A stretch of DNA of 64,000 nt from Acinetobacter sp. ANC 5054 (lineage in GTDB: Bacteria > Pseudomonadota > Gammaproteobacteria > Pseudomonadales > Moraxellaceae), in NCBI RefSeq assembly GCF_002135295.1, contig NZ_NEGG01000003.1:124001-188000 (forward strand), written 5' to 3'. A model generated the notes under the pieces. The model ran no database searches, was not told the DNA's origin, and worked only from the letters and a program-made list of their open reading frames with translations. A program made the position numbers and the translations under genes. Each line of letters opens with the position of its first letter. Positions within the stretch are counted from its first letter, which is position 1. Of this stretch, positions 55,698 to 64,000 are shown piece after piece.

Positions 55698-56399
55698 ATG
55701 TCATATTCACATCATTCAGAATCACACTATATGCACAGAACAGGTTGGCTCCGTGCGTCTGTACTGGGTGCGAATGATGGCATTATCTCAGTCACCAGTT
55801 TAATTATGGGCATGGCAGCCAGCGGCGCATCTAGTCACACCCTACTCATAACCTGTATTGCCGGATTAATTTCTGGTGCAACTTCTATGGCAGCTGGCGA
55901 ATATATTTCTGTGAAATCGCAAGAAGATGTCGAAAAAGCCGATTTGCATATGGAACATAAAGAATTACAAAAGAATCCTGAGTTAGAACTTAAAGAACTC
56001 ACTCAAATTTACATCCATAGGGGCTTGGAACCAACACTTGCTCATGAGGTAGCAGTTCAATTAACTGCGCATGATGCACTTGAAGCCCATGCTCGAGATG
56101 AAATTGGCATTCACGACAACACCTCAGCCAAACCTGTTCAAGCCGCTTTATCTTCAGCAGCAGCATTCTCGATCGGTGCCTTATTTCCAATGGTAGCGAT
56201 ACTGATCAGCACTGAACAACATATTGAAAAAGTCGTGATGGGCGTTGGCGTTTTATCTTTGGCGATTTTAGGAGCACTAGCCAGTTATGCTGCAGGTACT
56301 TCCCTACTTAAAGGCTGTTTACGCGTTGTACTTTGGGGTATTGCAGCGATGCTGTTCTCGAGCTGGATTGGTTCATTATTTAATGTAAATCCTATTTAA
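55698..56399 (+). CDS. VIT1/CCC1-family iron/manganese transporter
   Basis: The protein has 233 residues. Signatures: GWLRASVLGANDGIISVTSLIMGMAA (first membrane helix), GATSMAAGEYISVKSQEDVEKAD, the acidic metal-binding stretch (HKELQKNPELELKELTQIYIHRGL), and three C-terminal helices. Members export or sequester Fe2+ and Mn2+. Monocistronic. Confidence 0.9.
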   Translation: MSYSHHSESHYMHRTGWLRASVLGANDGIISVTSLIMGMAASGASSHTLLITCIAGLISGATSMAAGEYISVKSQEDVEKADLHMEHKELQKNPELELKELTQIYIHRGLEPTLAHEVAVQLTAHDALEAHARDEIGIHDNTSAKPVQAALSSAAAFSIGALFPMVAILISTEQHIEKVVMGVGVLSLAILGALASYAAGTSLLKGCLRVVLWGIAAMLFSSWIGSLFNVNPI

Positions 56400-56560
56400 T
56401 ATCCTAAGCAGACACAATTTAAAAGCTTTATTATCAATTTTACAAATATTCTAAATCAGATATACACAGCAATATTTGCATGATTATTCAACAATATTTA
56501 TTTTTACAATATATAAAAACCGTAAAATAGAAACACTTTCTTTTTTTCGCATTTTCTCCC

Positions 56561-57772
56561 ATGTCTATTATTGCAGCGCCAGCCAATCGATCGAACATAT
56601 CGATTTGGGTGGCCTTTATTTTTTTAATTATCGGTACTATTGGTGCATATCAAATCGTTGGTATTAACCAAGCATTGCTTTTCCTCGTGGGTGGTGCTTT
56701 AGGTATGACGCTTTATCATGCGTCATTCGGCTTTACCTCAAGCTGGCGCGTTTTTCTTAAAGAACGTCGTGGTCGTGGCCTACGTGCACAAATGATCATG
56801 CTAGCTTTAGCTGTCTTGCTGTTCTTTCCAGCGCTAGGCGCAGGCGAACTTTTTGGCAACCCTGTTAAAGGGAACGTCAATCCCGTTTCTATGTCAGTGA
56901 TGATTGGTGCTTTTATCTTTGGTATTGGCATGCAACTCGGCGGTGGCTGTGCTTCAGGTACACTGTATACCGTCGGTGCTGGTAGTGCGCGTATGATTGT
57001 TACGCTCATTTTCTTCTGTACAGGCTCTTTGATTGCCACTTCACATATTCAATGGTGGTTTGATCTTCCACACTTTGAACCGATTTCTTTGGTAAAAAGT
57101 TTAGGTGTCGTGCCTGCTCTATTGTTGAACTTTGTGCTATTCGCGATTATTGCAGCGGCAACGGTGTACTTTGAGAAAAAGCGACATGGCAATCTCGAAG
57201 TTGAGCCGCAAAGTGTAAATCATGGCTGGAAACGTTTCCTCCGTGGTCCTTGGCCATTGGTGTGGGGCGGCATTATCCTGACAGTACTGAACTTTGCAAC
57301 GCTTGCACTTGCTGGCCGTCCTTGGGGTGTCACTTCTGCCCTTGCAGTTTGGGCTGCAAAATCTGCCAGCCTAATGGGTATTGATGTGGCTTCATGGGCC
57401 TACTGGCAGCAACCTGCGAATGCCAAATCATTGGCTGAGTCGTTATGGTTTGATGTAACGTCAATGATGAACTTCGGCATTATGTTGGGTGCACTCTTAG
57501 CAGCAAGTCTTGCGGGTAAATTTGCGCCAAACTTTAATATTCCTAAACGCTCGCTTTTAGCTGCCGTGATTGGTGGTTTGTTATTAGGTTATGGCGCACG
57601 TTTGGCCTATGGTTGTAACATTGGCGCATATTTCAGTGGTATTGCTTCAGGTAGTTTACACGGCTGGTTATGGTTAATCTTCGCATTTATTGGTAATGGT
57701 ATTGGCGTTAAACTTCGCCCAATCTTCTTCCCAGGCGAACGTCCACAACTTGAAAAACTTACAGGTTGTTAA
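56561..57772 (+). CDS. YeeE/YedE-family (TsuA-like) sulfur-compound transporter
   Basis: The protein has 403 residues and about ten membrane segments in two related halves. Each half has a Cys motif: GGGCASGTLYTVGAGS in the first and YGCNIGAYFSGIASGSLHGWLW in the second, as in thiosulfate transporter TsuA. It probably takes up thiosulfate or another sulfur anion. No TsuB/TusA partner is adjacent. No clear ribosome site before the ATG. Confidence 0.85.
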   Translation: MSIIAAPANRSNISIWVAFIFLIIGTIGAYQIVGINQALLFLVGGALGMTLYHASFGFTSSWRVFLKERRGRGLRAQMIMLALAVLLFFPALGAGELFGNPVKGNVNPVSMSVMIGAFIFGIGMQLGGGCASGTLYTVGAGSARMIVTLIFFCTGSLIATSHIQWWFDLPHFEPISLVKSLGVVPALLLNFVLFAIIAAATVYFEKKRHGNLEVEPQSVNHGWKRFLRGPWPLVWGGIILTVLNFATLALAGRPWGVTSALAVWAAKSASLMGIDVASWAYWQQPANAKSLAESLWFDVTSMMNFGIMLGALLAASLAGKFAPNFNIPKRSLLAAVIGGLLLGYGARLAYGCNIGAYFSGIASGSLHGWLWLIFAFIGNGIGVKLRPIFFPGERPQLEKLTGC

Positions 57773-57793
57773 AAACGAATAGGCTGTTAAAAG

Positions 57794-57823
57794 CAAAAAA
57801 GCCCCTTCATTAGGGGCTTTTTT
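57794..57823. terminator. Bidirectional terminator
   Basis: AAAAAAGCCCCTTCATTAGGGGCTTTTTT region between convergent genes; strong on both strands. Confidence 0.92.
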
Positions 57824-57860
57824 ATGGCTGAAATTTAAAGCTTATGCATTTTCGTACTTA

Positions 57861-58379
57861 TTATTTTAGAGCCGCCTTTAAATTACAACCATATTGCATG
57901 GTCTCTTGTGCCTGCTTATAAGTGGTGTAGCGGTTGATAATAAAATCATAAAACTGATCGCTATTTGCAAACACTTGACTCAAATCTTCATTGCCCGCAT
58001 TTGGCAATTTCACAGCGTTTACTTTATCCAAATTAAAATGCCCGAGATGATACATCTCTGCAAAATAGCCATTCATAACATCGCAATAAGCGACCTTAGA
58101 CGGCTTTAAAGCCGTACTTGCCACAAAGTGCTGATTCAAACTTTTTAAATTATTTACATCTAAAGCAGACTGATCTGAAAACGCTAGACTCTCTACTTTT
58201 TTGAGTTGAGCAAAATCGGAAGCTAATTTTTGATTTAACTGTTCAAAGCGTTGTTGTAAAGCTGCCCTATCTGCCACTTGATAGCTTTGTGGATTTAAAG
58301 TCTTCTTTTCCTGTTCATTGGCAGAACATGCCGTCAGCATCACCGTCGTTAATACAGTTGCAACAAGAAATAATTTCAT
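57861..58379 (-). CDS. Hypothetical lipoprotein
   Basis: The protein has 172 residues. Lipobox MLTAC (Cys18). The remainder is helical and polar (DRAALQQRFEQLNQKLASDF...), ending in a Cys-containing MQYGCNLKAALK. ATG 58379 removes a 7-residue unsupported extension. Not recognised. Confidence 0.7.
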   Translation of the reverse strand: MKLFLVATVLTTVMLTACSANEQEKKTLNPQSYQVADRAALQQRFEQLNQKLASDFAQLKKVESLAFSDQSALDVNNLKSLNQHFVASTALKPSKVAYCDVMNGYFAEMYHLGHFNLDKVNAVKLPNAGNEDLSQVFANSDQFYDFIINRYTTYKQAQETMQYGCNLKAALK

Positions 58380-58433
58380 CAATACATCACTCAAAAACAA
58401 TCAAAAGCACGATCATTATGCCTGAAATTTCCA

Positions 58434-59213
58434 CTAAAGGTTTTTCTCATTCATATAACGCCAATAGCGTTTGGGAACATATTGAATATGCAGTTTCATA
58501 TTTTTGCGCGCTTCAATATTGACGCTACGGAAATAGTCTTTCCACAATTGATCATACAGCACCTCTTCATCATCCAACTCAATGCTGAAAGACTGGCTAT
58601 GACCAATTTCGATTTGCTGATCAATTACATGCGCATCCATATTAACCTGATGCACCTGCTTCAAATCATAATAAATCCCGTAATTTCGCTGCTCATCATA
58701 AATCAGCCAACGCTGATCTTGATAACGTGCCTTAAAATGCCATTCTATAATCGGTAGCACATTAAAGTCAGGTTTGACCAAACTTAAAAACAGGCCGTCT
58801 TTGCATTTTTTAAAGCGCACAAACGCTTCCATACGATGCTTTTCTCGCCCCACTTGCTTGGCCCATTGGCTCATGCCCAGCACATCAACATGACCATAAT
58901 TTTTTGACACATCACGCTGCGTTTGAAATACATAAACCGCAAAATTAAAGCAATGCTGAAAGGACTCTTGCTGCTCAGACAAAAAGGCATAATAAAACTG
59001 CTTTAATGCACTTTCAGAAGCTTTGAGTTTTAGTCCTTGCCAGACTCGCTGTGCCTGCTCATCTGAACTCGTAACATCAATCAGTTCGGCAAACAAACCT
59101 TTTTGCACATTTGCATCAGTAGATACCTGCACATCAAATTCTTTAAATTGAAAAGCACGAAATATACAGCTAAGTAATCCAGTCATCGTGCCATCAAAGC
59201 GATAAATACTCAC
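58434..59213 (-). CDS. Radical-SAM-associated putative DNA repair protein (TIGR03915-type)
   Basis: The protein has 259 residues. The start MSIYRFDGTMTGLLSCIFRAF and the segments SDEQAQRVWQGL and YGHVDVLGMSQWAKQVGREKHRMEAFVRF match the family that accompanies the TIGR03916 radical SAM protein. It contains a DUF4130-like core. GTG start with AGGA 7 bases upstream. Downstream of, and likely co-transcribed with, the radical SAM gene (67-base gap). Confidence 0.85.
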   Translation of the reverse strand: MSIYRFDGTMTGLLSCIFRAFQFKEFDVQVSTDANVQKGLFAELIDVTSSDEQAQRVWQGLKLKASESALKQFYYAFLSEQQESFQHCFNFAVYVFQTQRDVSKNYGHVDVLGMSQWAKQVGREKHRMEAFVRFKKCKDGLFLSLVKPDFNVLPIIEWHFKARYQDQRWLIYDEQRNYGIYYDLKQVHQVNMDAHVIDQQIEIGHSQSFSIELDDEEVLYDQLWKDYFRSVNIEARKNMKLHIQYVPKRYWRYMNEKNL

Positions 59214-59280
59214 ACAACTATCCTACCCACTTATGCAAGCAATGCACTAAATGGTTCTTAATACGCAATGCCTGAATCAT

Positions 59281-60540
59281 TTAAAAACCCAAATTGAGTT
59301 GTGGACTGATTTGCTGCGTATATTTAGATTGACCACTCTGTAAAATTTGCTGACGAATTTGATGAGGCTGCTGCTCACGAATGAATTTTGGCGTATCTTC
59401 ACAGCGAATAAAATGCTGTGCGCGGTTATATGCCACGCCCATACGCTTAAGCTGATCGATATGAATTTTGCCAAAGCGGCGCGCTTGCACAATTTTCTTG
59501 GCTGAACGCACACCAATTCCGGGAACGCGTAAAATCATTTGATAATCCGCCCTGTTTATATCGACAGGAAAAGCTTCAGGATGACGTAACGCCCAGCCAA
59601 GTTTCGGGTCGATATCCAGTTCTAAATTTGGGTGTTCCTCATCGACCAATTCAGTCGCTTCAAAACCATAAAATCGCATGAGCCAATCACTTTGATACAA
59701 GCGATTTTCACGCAGCAATGGCGGTGCAGAACCAACCGCAGGTAAAGCCCGTTCTTCCTCATTGATCGGGATATAACCTGAGTAATACACACGTTTCAGC
59801 TTAAATTCTTTGTAATGCCGATCCGCCATTAAAATCACATCACGATCTGACTCTTGATGCGCACCCACCACCATTTGTGTGGTTTGACCAGCAGGCACAA
59901 ATTTCGGCACAGAACGAATCACTTTACGTTCATCTTTGAGTTGAATCAGGCGATCACGTACCACGCCCAAATCTTTTTGTACTTCTGCATGGGTTTTCTC
60001 AGGTGCAAATTTTTTCAAGCCATCTTCAGTCGGCATTTCCAAATTAATACTCATGCGATCGACATACAGACCTGCTTCGGTAATGATTTCTTGCGATGCA
60101 CCTGGAATGGTTTTTAGGTGGATATAACCATTAAAGTTTTCTTCAAGACGTAATTTTTTCACCACTTGTAGCATACGCTCCATGGTGTAATCCGCAGATT
60201 TAAAAATTCCTGAGCTCAGAAATAAGCCTTCAATATAATTACGACGATAGAAATTCATGGTCAAATCGACCACTTCCTGCACAGTAAATGCCGCTCGTTT
60301 GACGTCATTGCTGCGCCGTGACACACAATAGGCACAGTCAAAAATACACACGTTTGAAAATAGGATTTTCAACAAAGAGACACAGCGACCATCTTCGGTA
60401 TAGCTATGACAAATTCCATGACCAGTATTGCCTAGACCTTTGTCTTTATTTTGGCGTTTGCTGCCGCTGGAAGAACACGACACATCATATTTAGCCGCAT
60501 CTGCCAATATTTGCAGCTTTTCACGGATACGTTCAGACAT
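59281..60540 (-). CDS. Putative DNA modification/repair radical SAM protein (TIGR03916-type)
   Basis: The protein has 419 residues. The radical SAM motif is C-x3-C-x2-C in CIFDCAYCVSRRSNDVKRAAF (about residues 70-77). The C-terminal helix-hairpin-helix (ILRVPGIGVRSAKKIVQAR) suggests DNA contact. With its neighbour it forms a conserved two-gene unit proposed, but not shown, to repair or modify DNA. Confidence 0.88.
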   Translation of the reverse strand: MSERIREKLQILADAAKYDVSCSSSGSKRQNKDKGLGNTGHGICHSYTEDGRCVSLLKILFSNVCIFDCAYCVSRRSNDVKRAAFTVQEVVDLTMNFYRRNYIEGLFLSSGIFKSADYTMERMLQVVKKLRLEENFNGYIHLKTIPGASQEIITEAGLYVDRMSINLEMPTEDGLKKFAPEKTHAEVQKDLGVVRDRLIQLKDERKVIRSVPKFVPAGQTTQMVVGAHQESDRDVILMADRHYKEFKLKRVYYSGYIPINEEERALPAVGSAPPLLRENRLYQSDWLMRFYGFEATELVDEEHPNLELDIDPKLGWALRHPEAFPVDINRADYQMILRVPGIGVRSAKKIVQARRFGKIHIDQLKRMGVAYNRAQHFIRCEDTPKFIREQQPHQIRQQILQSGQSKYTQQISPQLNLGF

Positions 60541-60743
60541 GGGAGTTATCTAGAATTCAAAAAATATTTAATAGTTATTTTAAAACGCTAAGGTTTAATT
60601 TCCATGTTGTTGATCACTAACACGACATGAGGTGTCGTTTTATTTTTTATAAGTCGATTTGGGTATTCAATGACGAAATAACGAATATTATTTGCTTAAT
60701 TAAGTCGGCTTCGGCAAAGTAAATAAAGTGACTGGAGTATCGC

Positions 60744-61787
60744 ATGACTTTACTAGAAAAACTCGGCATCAAACATCCTATTTTACTTGCGCCTATGGCG
60801 GGTGTTTCCACCCCTGCACTTGCAGCAGAAGTATCTAACCAAGGCGGTTTAGGTTCTCTTGGTCTGGGTGCAAGTAGTGTTGAAAATGCAAGAAAACAAA
60901 TTTTGCAGACTCAGGAACTCACTGATAATCCTTTTCAAGTCAATTTTTTCTGCCATGACAGCGTTGAATTGGATGAACAAGTCGCTGCACGTTGGATAGG
61001 TCAATTTAAGCCATTATTTACAGAATTTAATGCTAAATTGCCCGAAGCACTTAATTGCATCTATCCAAGCTTTAAAGACAATGATCATTTCTTAAATTTG
61101 GTGCTGGAAACTCGCCCTAAGGCAGTGAGCTTTCATTTTGGTATACCGCATCCACATCAAATTCAAGCATTGAAACAGGCTGGCATTATTACGATGGTGT
61201 CTGCAACCAATTTAGCAGAAGCTAAAATGATTGAAGCCGCTGGTATTGATATTGTCATTGCACAAGGCATTGAAGCTGGCGGGCATCGCGGGATATTTAA
61301 TGAAAGTTTTGATAGCAGTGTTAAAACACATGACCTAATTCAACTGCTCAAACAGCATATTCAATGTCCAATTATAGCTGCCGGCGGTATTATGAATGGT
61401 CATCAGGCTTATCGTATTATGGAATTGGGGGCTGATGCGGTACAACTTGGAACTGCATTTGTACAATGTAAAAGCTCGAATGCCAATGATGCCTACCGTA
61501 AAGCTTTGTTTGATTCACCAATTACCCAAATTACCACCAGCATTTCAGGTCGACCTGCACGTGGCATTATTAATAATTGGCATACTGATATCGATACACC
61601 TGACCGTCCAACTGTCCCAGCGTATCCTTATACTTATGATCTAGCTAAGCAATTGCATACGGCAGCGAGCCAACATGGCGTACAAGCGTATGGCGCATTT
61701 TGGGCAGGAACCAATGTGTCACAAATACGTGAACTAGAAGCGACAGATCTCATCAATCAATTGGTTTTAGAAATGCGTTTTAATTAA
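60744..61787 (+). CDS. Nitronate monooxygenase (2-nitropropane dioxygenase family)
   Basis: The protein has 347 residues. The FMN-dependent TIM barrel starts KHPILLAPMAGVSTPALAAEVSNQGGLGSLG. Phosphate-binding IAAGGIMNGHQAYRIMELGADAVQLGTAFVQC and the general base region AQGIEAGGHRGIF are present. It oxidises alkyl nitronates such as propionate-3-nitronate to nitrite and an oxoacid. GGAG ribosome site upstream. Confidence 0.9.
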   Translation: MTLLEKLGIKHPILLAPMAGVSTPALAAEVSNQGGLGSLGLGASSVENARKQILQTQELTDNPFQVNFFCHDSVELDEQVAARWIGQFKPLFTEFNAKLPEALNCIYPSFKDNDHFLNLVLETRPKAVSFHFGIPHPHQIQALKQAGIITMVSATNLAEAKMIEAAGIDIVIAQGIEAGGHRGIFNESFDSSVKTHDLIQLLKQHIQCPIIAAGGIMNGHQAYRIMELGADAVQLGTAFVQCKSSNANDAYRKALFDSPITQITTSISGRPARGIINNWHTDIDTPDRPTVPAYPYTYDLAKQLHTAASQHGVQAYGAFWAGTNVSQIRELEATDLINQLVLEMRFN

Positions 61788-61813
61788 TACAAAATCTAAT
61801 TGAAGTGCCGTAT

Positions 61814-61845
61814 AAAAAGACCCTCATTTTGAGGGCCTTTTTTTT
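61814..61845. terminator. Bidirectional terminator
   Basis: AAAGACCCTCATTTTGAGGGCCTTT region with T-run, between convergent genes. Confidence 0.88.
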
Positions 61846-61854
61846 GATAATCTA

Positions 61855-62901
61855 TTATTTGGTTTCAAGTAAATTTACCTGATCGACCTGTACATCACTC
61901 ATAATTTGCCCATGTTCAAGCAAATTATTAAAATAGTCTTCGACCACTTTAAACTGATCTGCGGTAGATTCAACTTTATACATGTTTTGACGAAATTCGT
62001 TGCTTGAGCGCAAGCCTTTGGTGTACCACGCAATATGCTTTCGTGAAATTCGGCAACCTGAATATTCACCGTAAAAACCATAAAGCTCAGATAAATGTCC
62101 AAGCAATACATCACGCACTTCAGTAATACTCGGAGCTGCTAAATGCTCACCTGTTTTTAAATAATGCCCCATTTCACGGAAAATCCATGGACGGCCTTGG
62201 GCCGCACGTCCAATCATGACAGCATCTGCACCTGTATAGTCCAAGACATATTTGGCTTTTTCAGGTGTATCGATATCACCATTGGCAATGACTGGAATCG
62301 TCAACAGCGACTTCACTTCTTTAATAAGGCTGTAACGTGCGGTATTGAGATACATGTCTTCGCGGGTACGTCCATGCAGTGATAATGCTGCAATTCCTGC
62401 CTCTTCTGCCCGTTTAGCCACCCTTAGAATATTTTCGTGACCATTCAAATATCCTAGACGAGTTTTTAAAGTTACAGGCACGTCGACAGCAGCTACTACT
62501 GTATCTAAAATTCGAGCAACCAAATCTTCATCTTTGAGCAGTGCTGAACCTGCCAATTTATTACAGACTTTTTTGGCTGGACAACCCATATTAATGTCAA
62601 CAATTTGTGCGCCATTCGCGACTTGATAACGTGCCGCCTCTGCAAGTTCAGCAGGATCAGAACCTGCAATTTGTGCTGAAATAGGTGCAATTTCACCATC
62701 AAAATTTGCACGATATAGACTCTTTTTGCTCATACGCAAAGTTTTGTCTGCCGTCATCATTTCGCTGACTGCATGACCTGCGCCAAAGTATTTACACAGT
62801 GTTCTAAAAGGTCTGTCAGTTACACCCGCCATTGGTGCCACCCAAAGTTTTCTTTCGATTGGACGATCGAATAATTCTTGAATAACTGGATGTTGACTCA
62901 A
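61855..62901 (-). CDS. dusB: tRNA-dihydrouridine synthase B
   Basis: The protein has 348 residues and is FMN-dependent. It reduces a uridine in the tRNA D-loop. Signatures: WVAPMAGVTDRPFRTLCKYFGAG, INMGCPAKKVCNKLAGSALL (catalytic Cys), LHGRTREDMY, IANGDIDTPEKAKYVLDYTGADAVMIGRAAQGRPWIF. No fis gene follows, unlike in enterics. Confidence 0.95.
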   Translation of the reverse strand: MSQHPVIQELFDRPIERKLWVAPMAGVTDRPFRTLCKYFGAGHAVSEMMTADKTLRMSKKSLYRANFDGEIAPISAQIAGSDPAELAEAARYQVANGAQIVDINMGCPAKKVCNKLAGSALLKDEDLVARILDTVVAAVDVPVTLKTRLGYLNGHENILRVAKRAEEAGIAALSLHGRTREDMYLNTARYSLIKEVKSLLTIPVIANGDIDTPEKAKYVLDYTGADAVMIGRAAQGRPWIFREMGHYLKTGEHLAAPSITEVRDVLLGHLSELYGFYGEYSGCRISRKHIAWYTKGLRSSNEFRQNMYKVESTADQFKVVEDYFNNLLEHGQIMSDVQVDQVNLLETK

Positions 62902-63296
62902 TGTGTAAACCTCTAGGTCTTAATATGGTGCAAAAAATGAGTGCCTATTCGCAACGAAACTGCATGATCAACGAACTAATACATGTTCAACAGATTACGA
63001 ATAGCGAAAAATGAGTAAATCATTTAGCAATACGACATGAGAACTCATGACGAAGAATCTAAACTGTGTAGATTTGGAATTCAAATGAGAAAATTGATAA
63101 CGCACCATTTTCAAGCCCATAGTTTAGTGATTTTGACTCGAAATTTCCATGCCTAAGGCTTATTTCGTAGCTAACTCAATATGACTAACCATATATATGT
63201 CTATATGCTCGTCAATTAAATCATAGCATTGTGGACCTAAGTGCTATATTAATTCAATGATGCAATTAAGCTTGCTATGCAATCTGGGAAAACTGA
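62902..63296. other. Intergenic region, nothing identified
   Basis: About 395 AT-rich bases with no frame over 60 codons and no strong hairpin terminator. The dusB promoter is expected near the left end. Confidence 0.5.
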
Positions 63297-63668
63297 ATGT
63301 TAAAAATTAAAATCGTATTAGTCATATGCTTAACTTTAGGTCTTGCTGCTTGCCAAAAACCCAATGAAGAGATTTCTTCTGCCGAAGCCGCAACCACACA
63401 AAACAATACAGCATCTTCCGCACAAATCGCTTTTACTCAATCAGATGAAAAAATCGGGTATTATTTAGATCAACTGGATGCACCGAATATATCAATAGAT
63501 GATAAAACTAAAATCTTATGTCAGGACTACCCGAACGAATATAAAAAGCACTATATGCCAGCCATGTTGCAACTTGCATCACAAGACTATACACAAGAAA
63601 AAATGCTCAATGACCTACAAATCTCAATTGACTACTATCGTGAAAAACTCAATATCCGTTGTACATAA
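63297..63668 (+). CDS. Small hypothetical lipoprotein
   Basis: The protein has 123 residues. Lipobox LAAC (Cys about residue 19), a Ser/Ala/Gln-rich linker, then a short helical domain with two Cys (KILCQDYPNEY and the C-terminal IRCT) that could pair. Not recognised. Confidence 0.72.
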   Translation: MLKIKIVLVICLTLGLAACQKPNEEISSAEAATTQNNTASSAQIAFTQSDEKIGYYLDQLDAPNISIDDKTKILCQDYPNEYKKHYMPAMLQLASQDYTQEKMLNDLQISIDYYREKLNIRCT

Positions 63669-64000
63669 TAAGTATTTTTTCATCATGTCGTCATAATGCA
63701 GCGATAGATTTGAGCTAAGCAAAAAGTTTCATCTTTTGCTGTAATAACAACGTAAAATACACTTCCCGATTCATTCGGGTTTTCTTTTTTTTATACTCTT
63801 TAAATAATCTAAAATGGTCATTTATTTTAACTAAAGCCAAAATCGTGATTTACTTCAAACTATTGAACCAATTTGATATTTAACGCATCCCACCTAAACA
63901 TTTGAGAAACATAAACCCTAATTATTATTACACTTTTAACATAACTTACCCATTAAATTATGTCTTCCATAAAATGAACAGATGAATACATTATGAAAAC
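63669..64000. other. Right-end intergenic region
   Basis: Contains the terminator at 63765-63793. An ATG at 63993 may begin the next gene, but only two codons are visible. Confidence 0.4.
63765..63793 (+). terminator. Terminator near right end
   Basis: CCCGA-TTCAT-TCGGG followed by a T-rich run. Confidence 0.75.

Noticed and set aside
1..64000. Prophage, insertion sequence or CRISPR array
   Set aside because: No transposase, integrase, phage structural gene or regularly spaced direct repeat was seen anywhere.

Overview
The window is chromosomal DNA from a gammaproteobacterium, almost certainly an Acinetobacter. The codon usage is AT-rich, and the gene neighbourhoods (dnaE-trmJ-cysE, mutS-fdxA, kdsD-kdsC-lptCAB, dusB) and protein sequences fit that genus. 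I see no phage, insertion sequence, CRISPR array or rRNA operon, and one tRNA gene (tRNA-Gly, anticodon GCC).

Layout. 1-6100: the 3' end of dnaE, then trmJ, cysE and two lipoprotein genes. 6300-12900: a membrane diguanylate cyclase, mutS, fdxA, an M15-type peptidase lipoprotein and an O-methyltransferase. 13000-15300: a tandem universal stress protein, a hexapeptide acyltransferase and a YigZ protein. 15360-20220: a three-gene type I secretion operon (TolC-like, LapB-like ABC, HlyD-like). 20370-23800: kdsD-kdsC-lptC-lptA-lptB for LPS core synthesis and transport. 23980-25540: tRNA-Gly and cysS. 25700-31930: one long molybdenum operon, moaA-moaD-moaE-moaCB-moeA-modA-modB-modC. 32160-41360: the nitrate assimilation operon narK-nirB-(nirD fused to a flavoprotein)-nasA-mobA. 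41800-43370: its divergent regulators nasT (ANTAR) and nasS. 43600-49900: a TonB-dependent receptor, small unknown genes (two of them apparently frameshifted), a GATase, a LysE exporter, a YceI protein and a GNAT enzyme. 50070-54480: tkt, a type IV pilin and metK. 54600-63700: an SMI1/KNR4 protein, an Ala-rich lipoprotein, a VIT/CCC1 transporter, a YeeE/YedE transporter, the TIGR03915/TIGR03916 radical-SAM pair, a nitronate monooxygenase, dusB and a small lipoprotein.

How the genes fit together. About 18 kb (25.7-43.4 kb) is a nitrate-to-ammonium module. NarK imports nitrate. NasA, a Mo-bis-MGD enzyme, reduces it to nitrite, and siroheme NirB reduces nitrite to ammonium. MoaA-MoaE, MoeA and MobA build the cofactor, and ModABC brings in molybdate. 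The narK-nasT intergenic region carries two divergent sigma-54 promoters with GG-N10-GC spacing, a perfect NtrC-type palindrome between them and, in the narK leader, two hexaloop hairpins with A1/G4 loops typical of ANTAR targets. The reading is that nitrogen limitation acts through NtrC and RpoN, and nitrate acts through NasS-NasT attenuation control. A third sigma-54-like site lies upstream of moaA and a fourth upstream of the pilin gene. All regulatory calls are by eye; no search or folding program was run.
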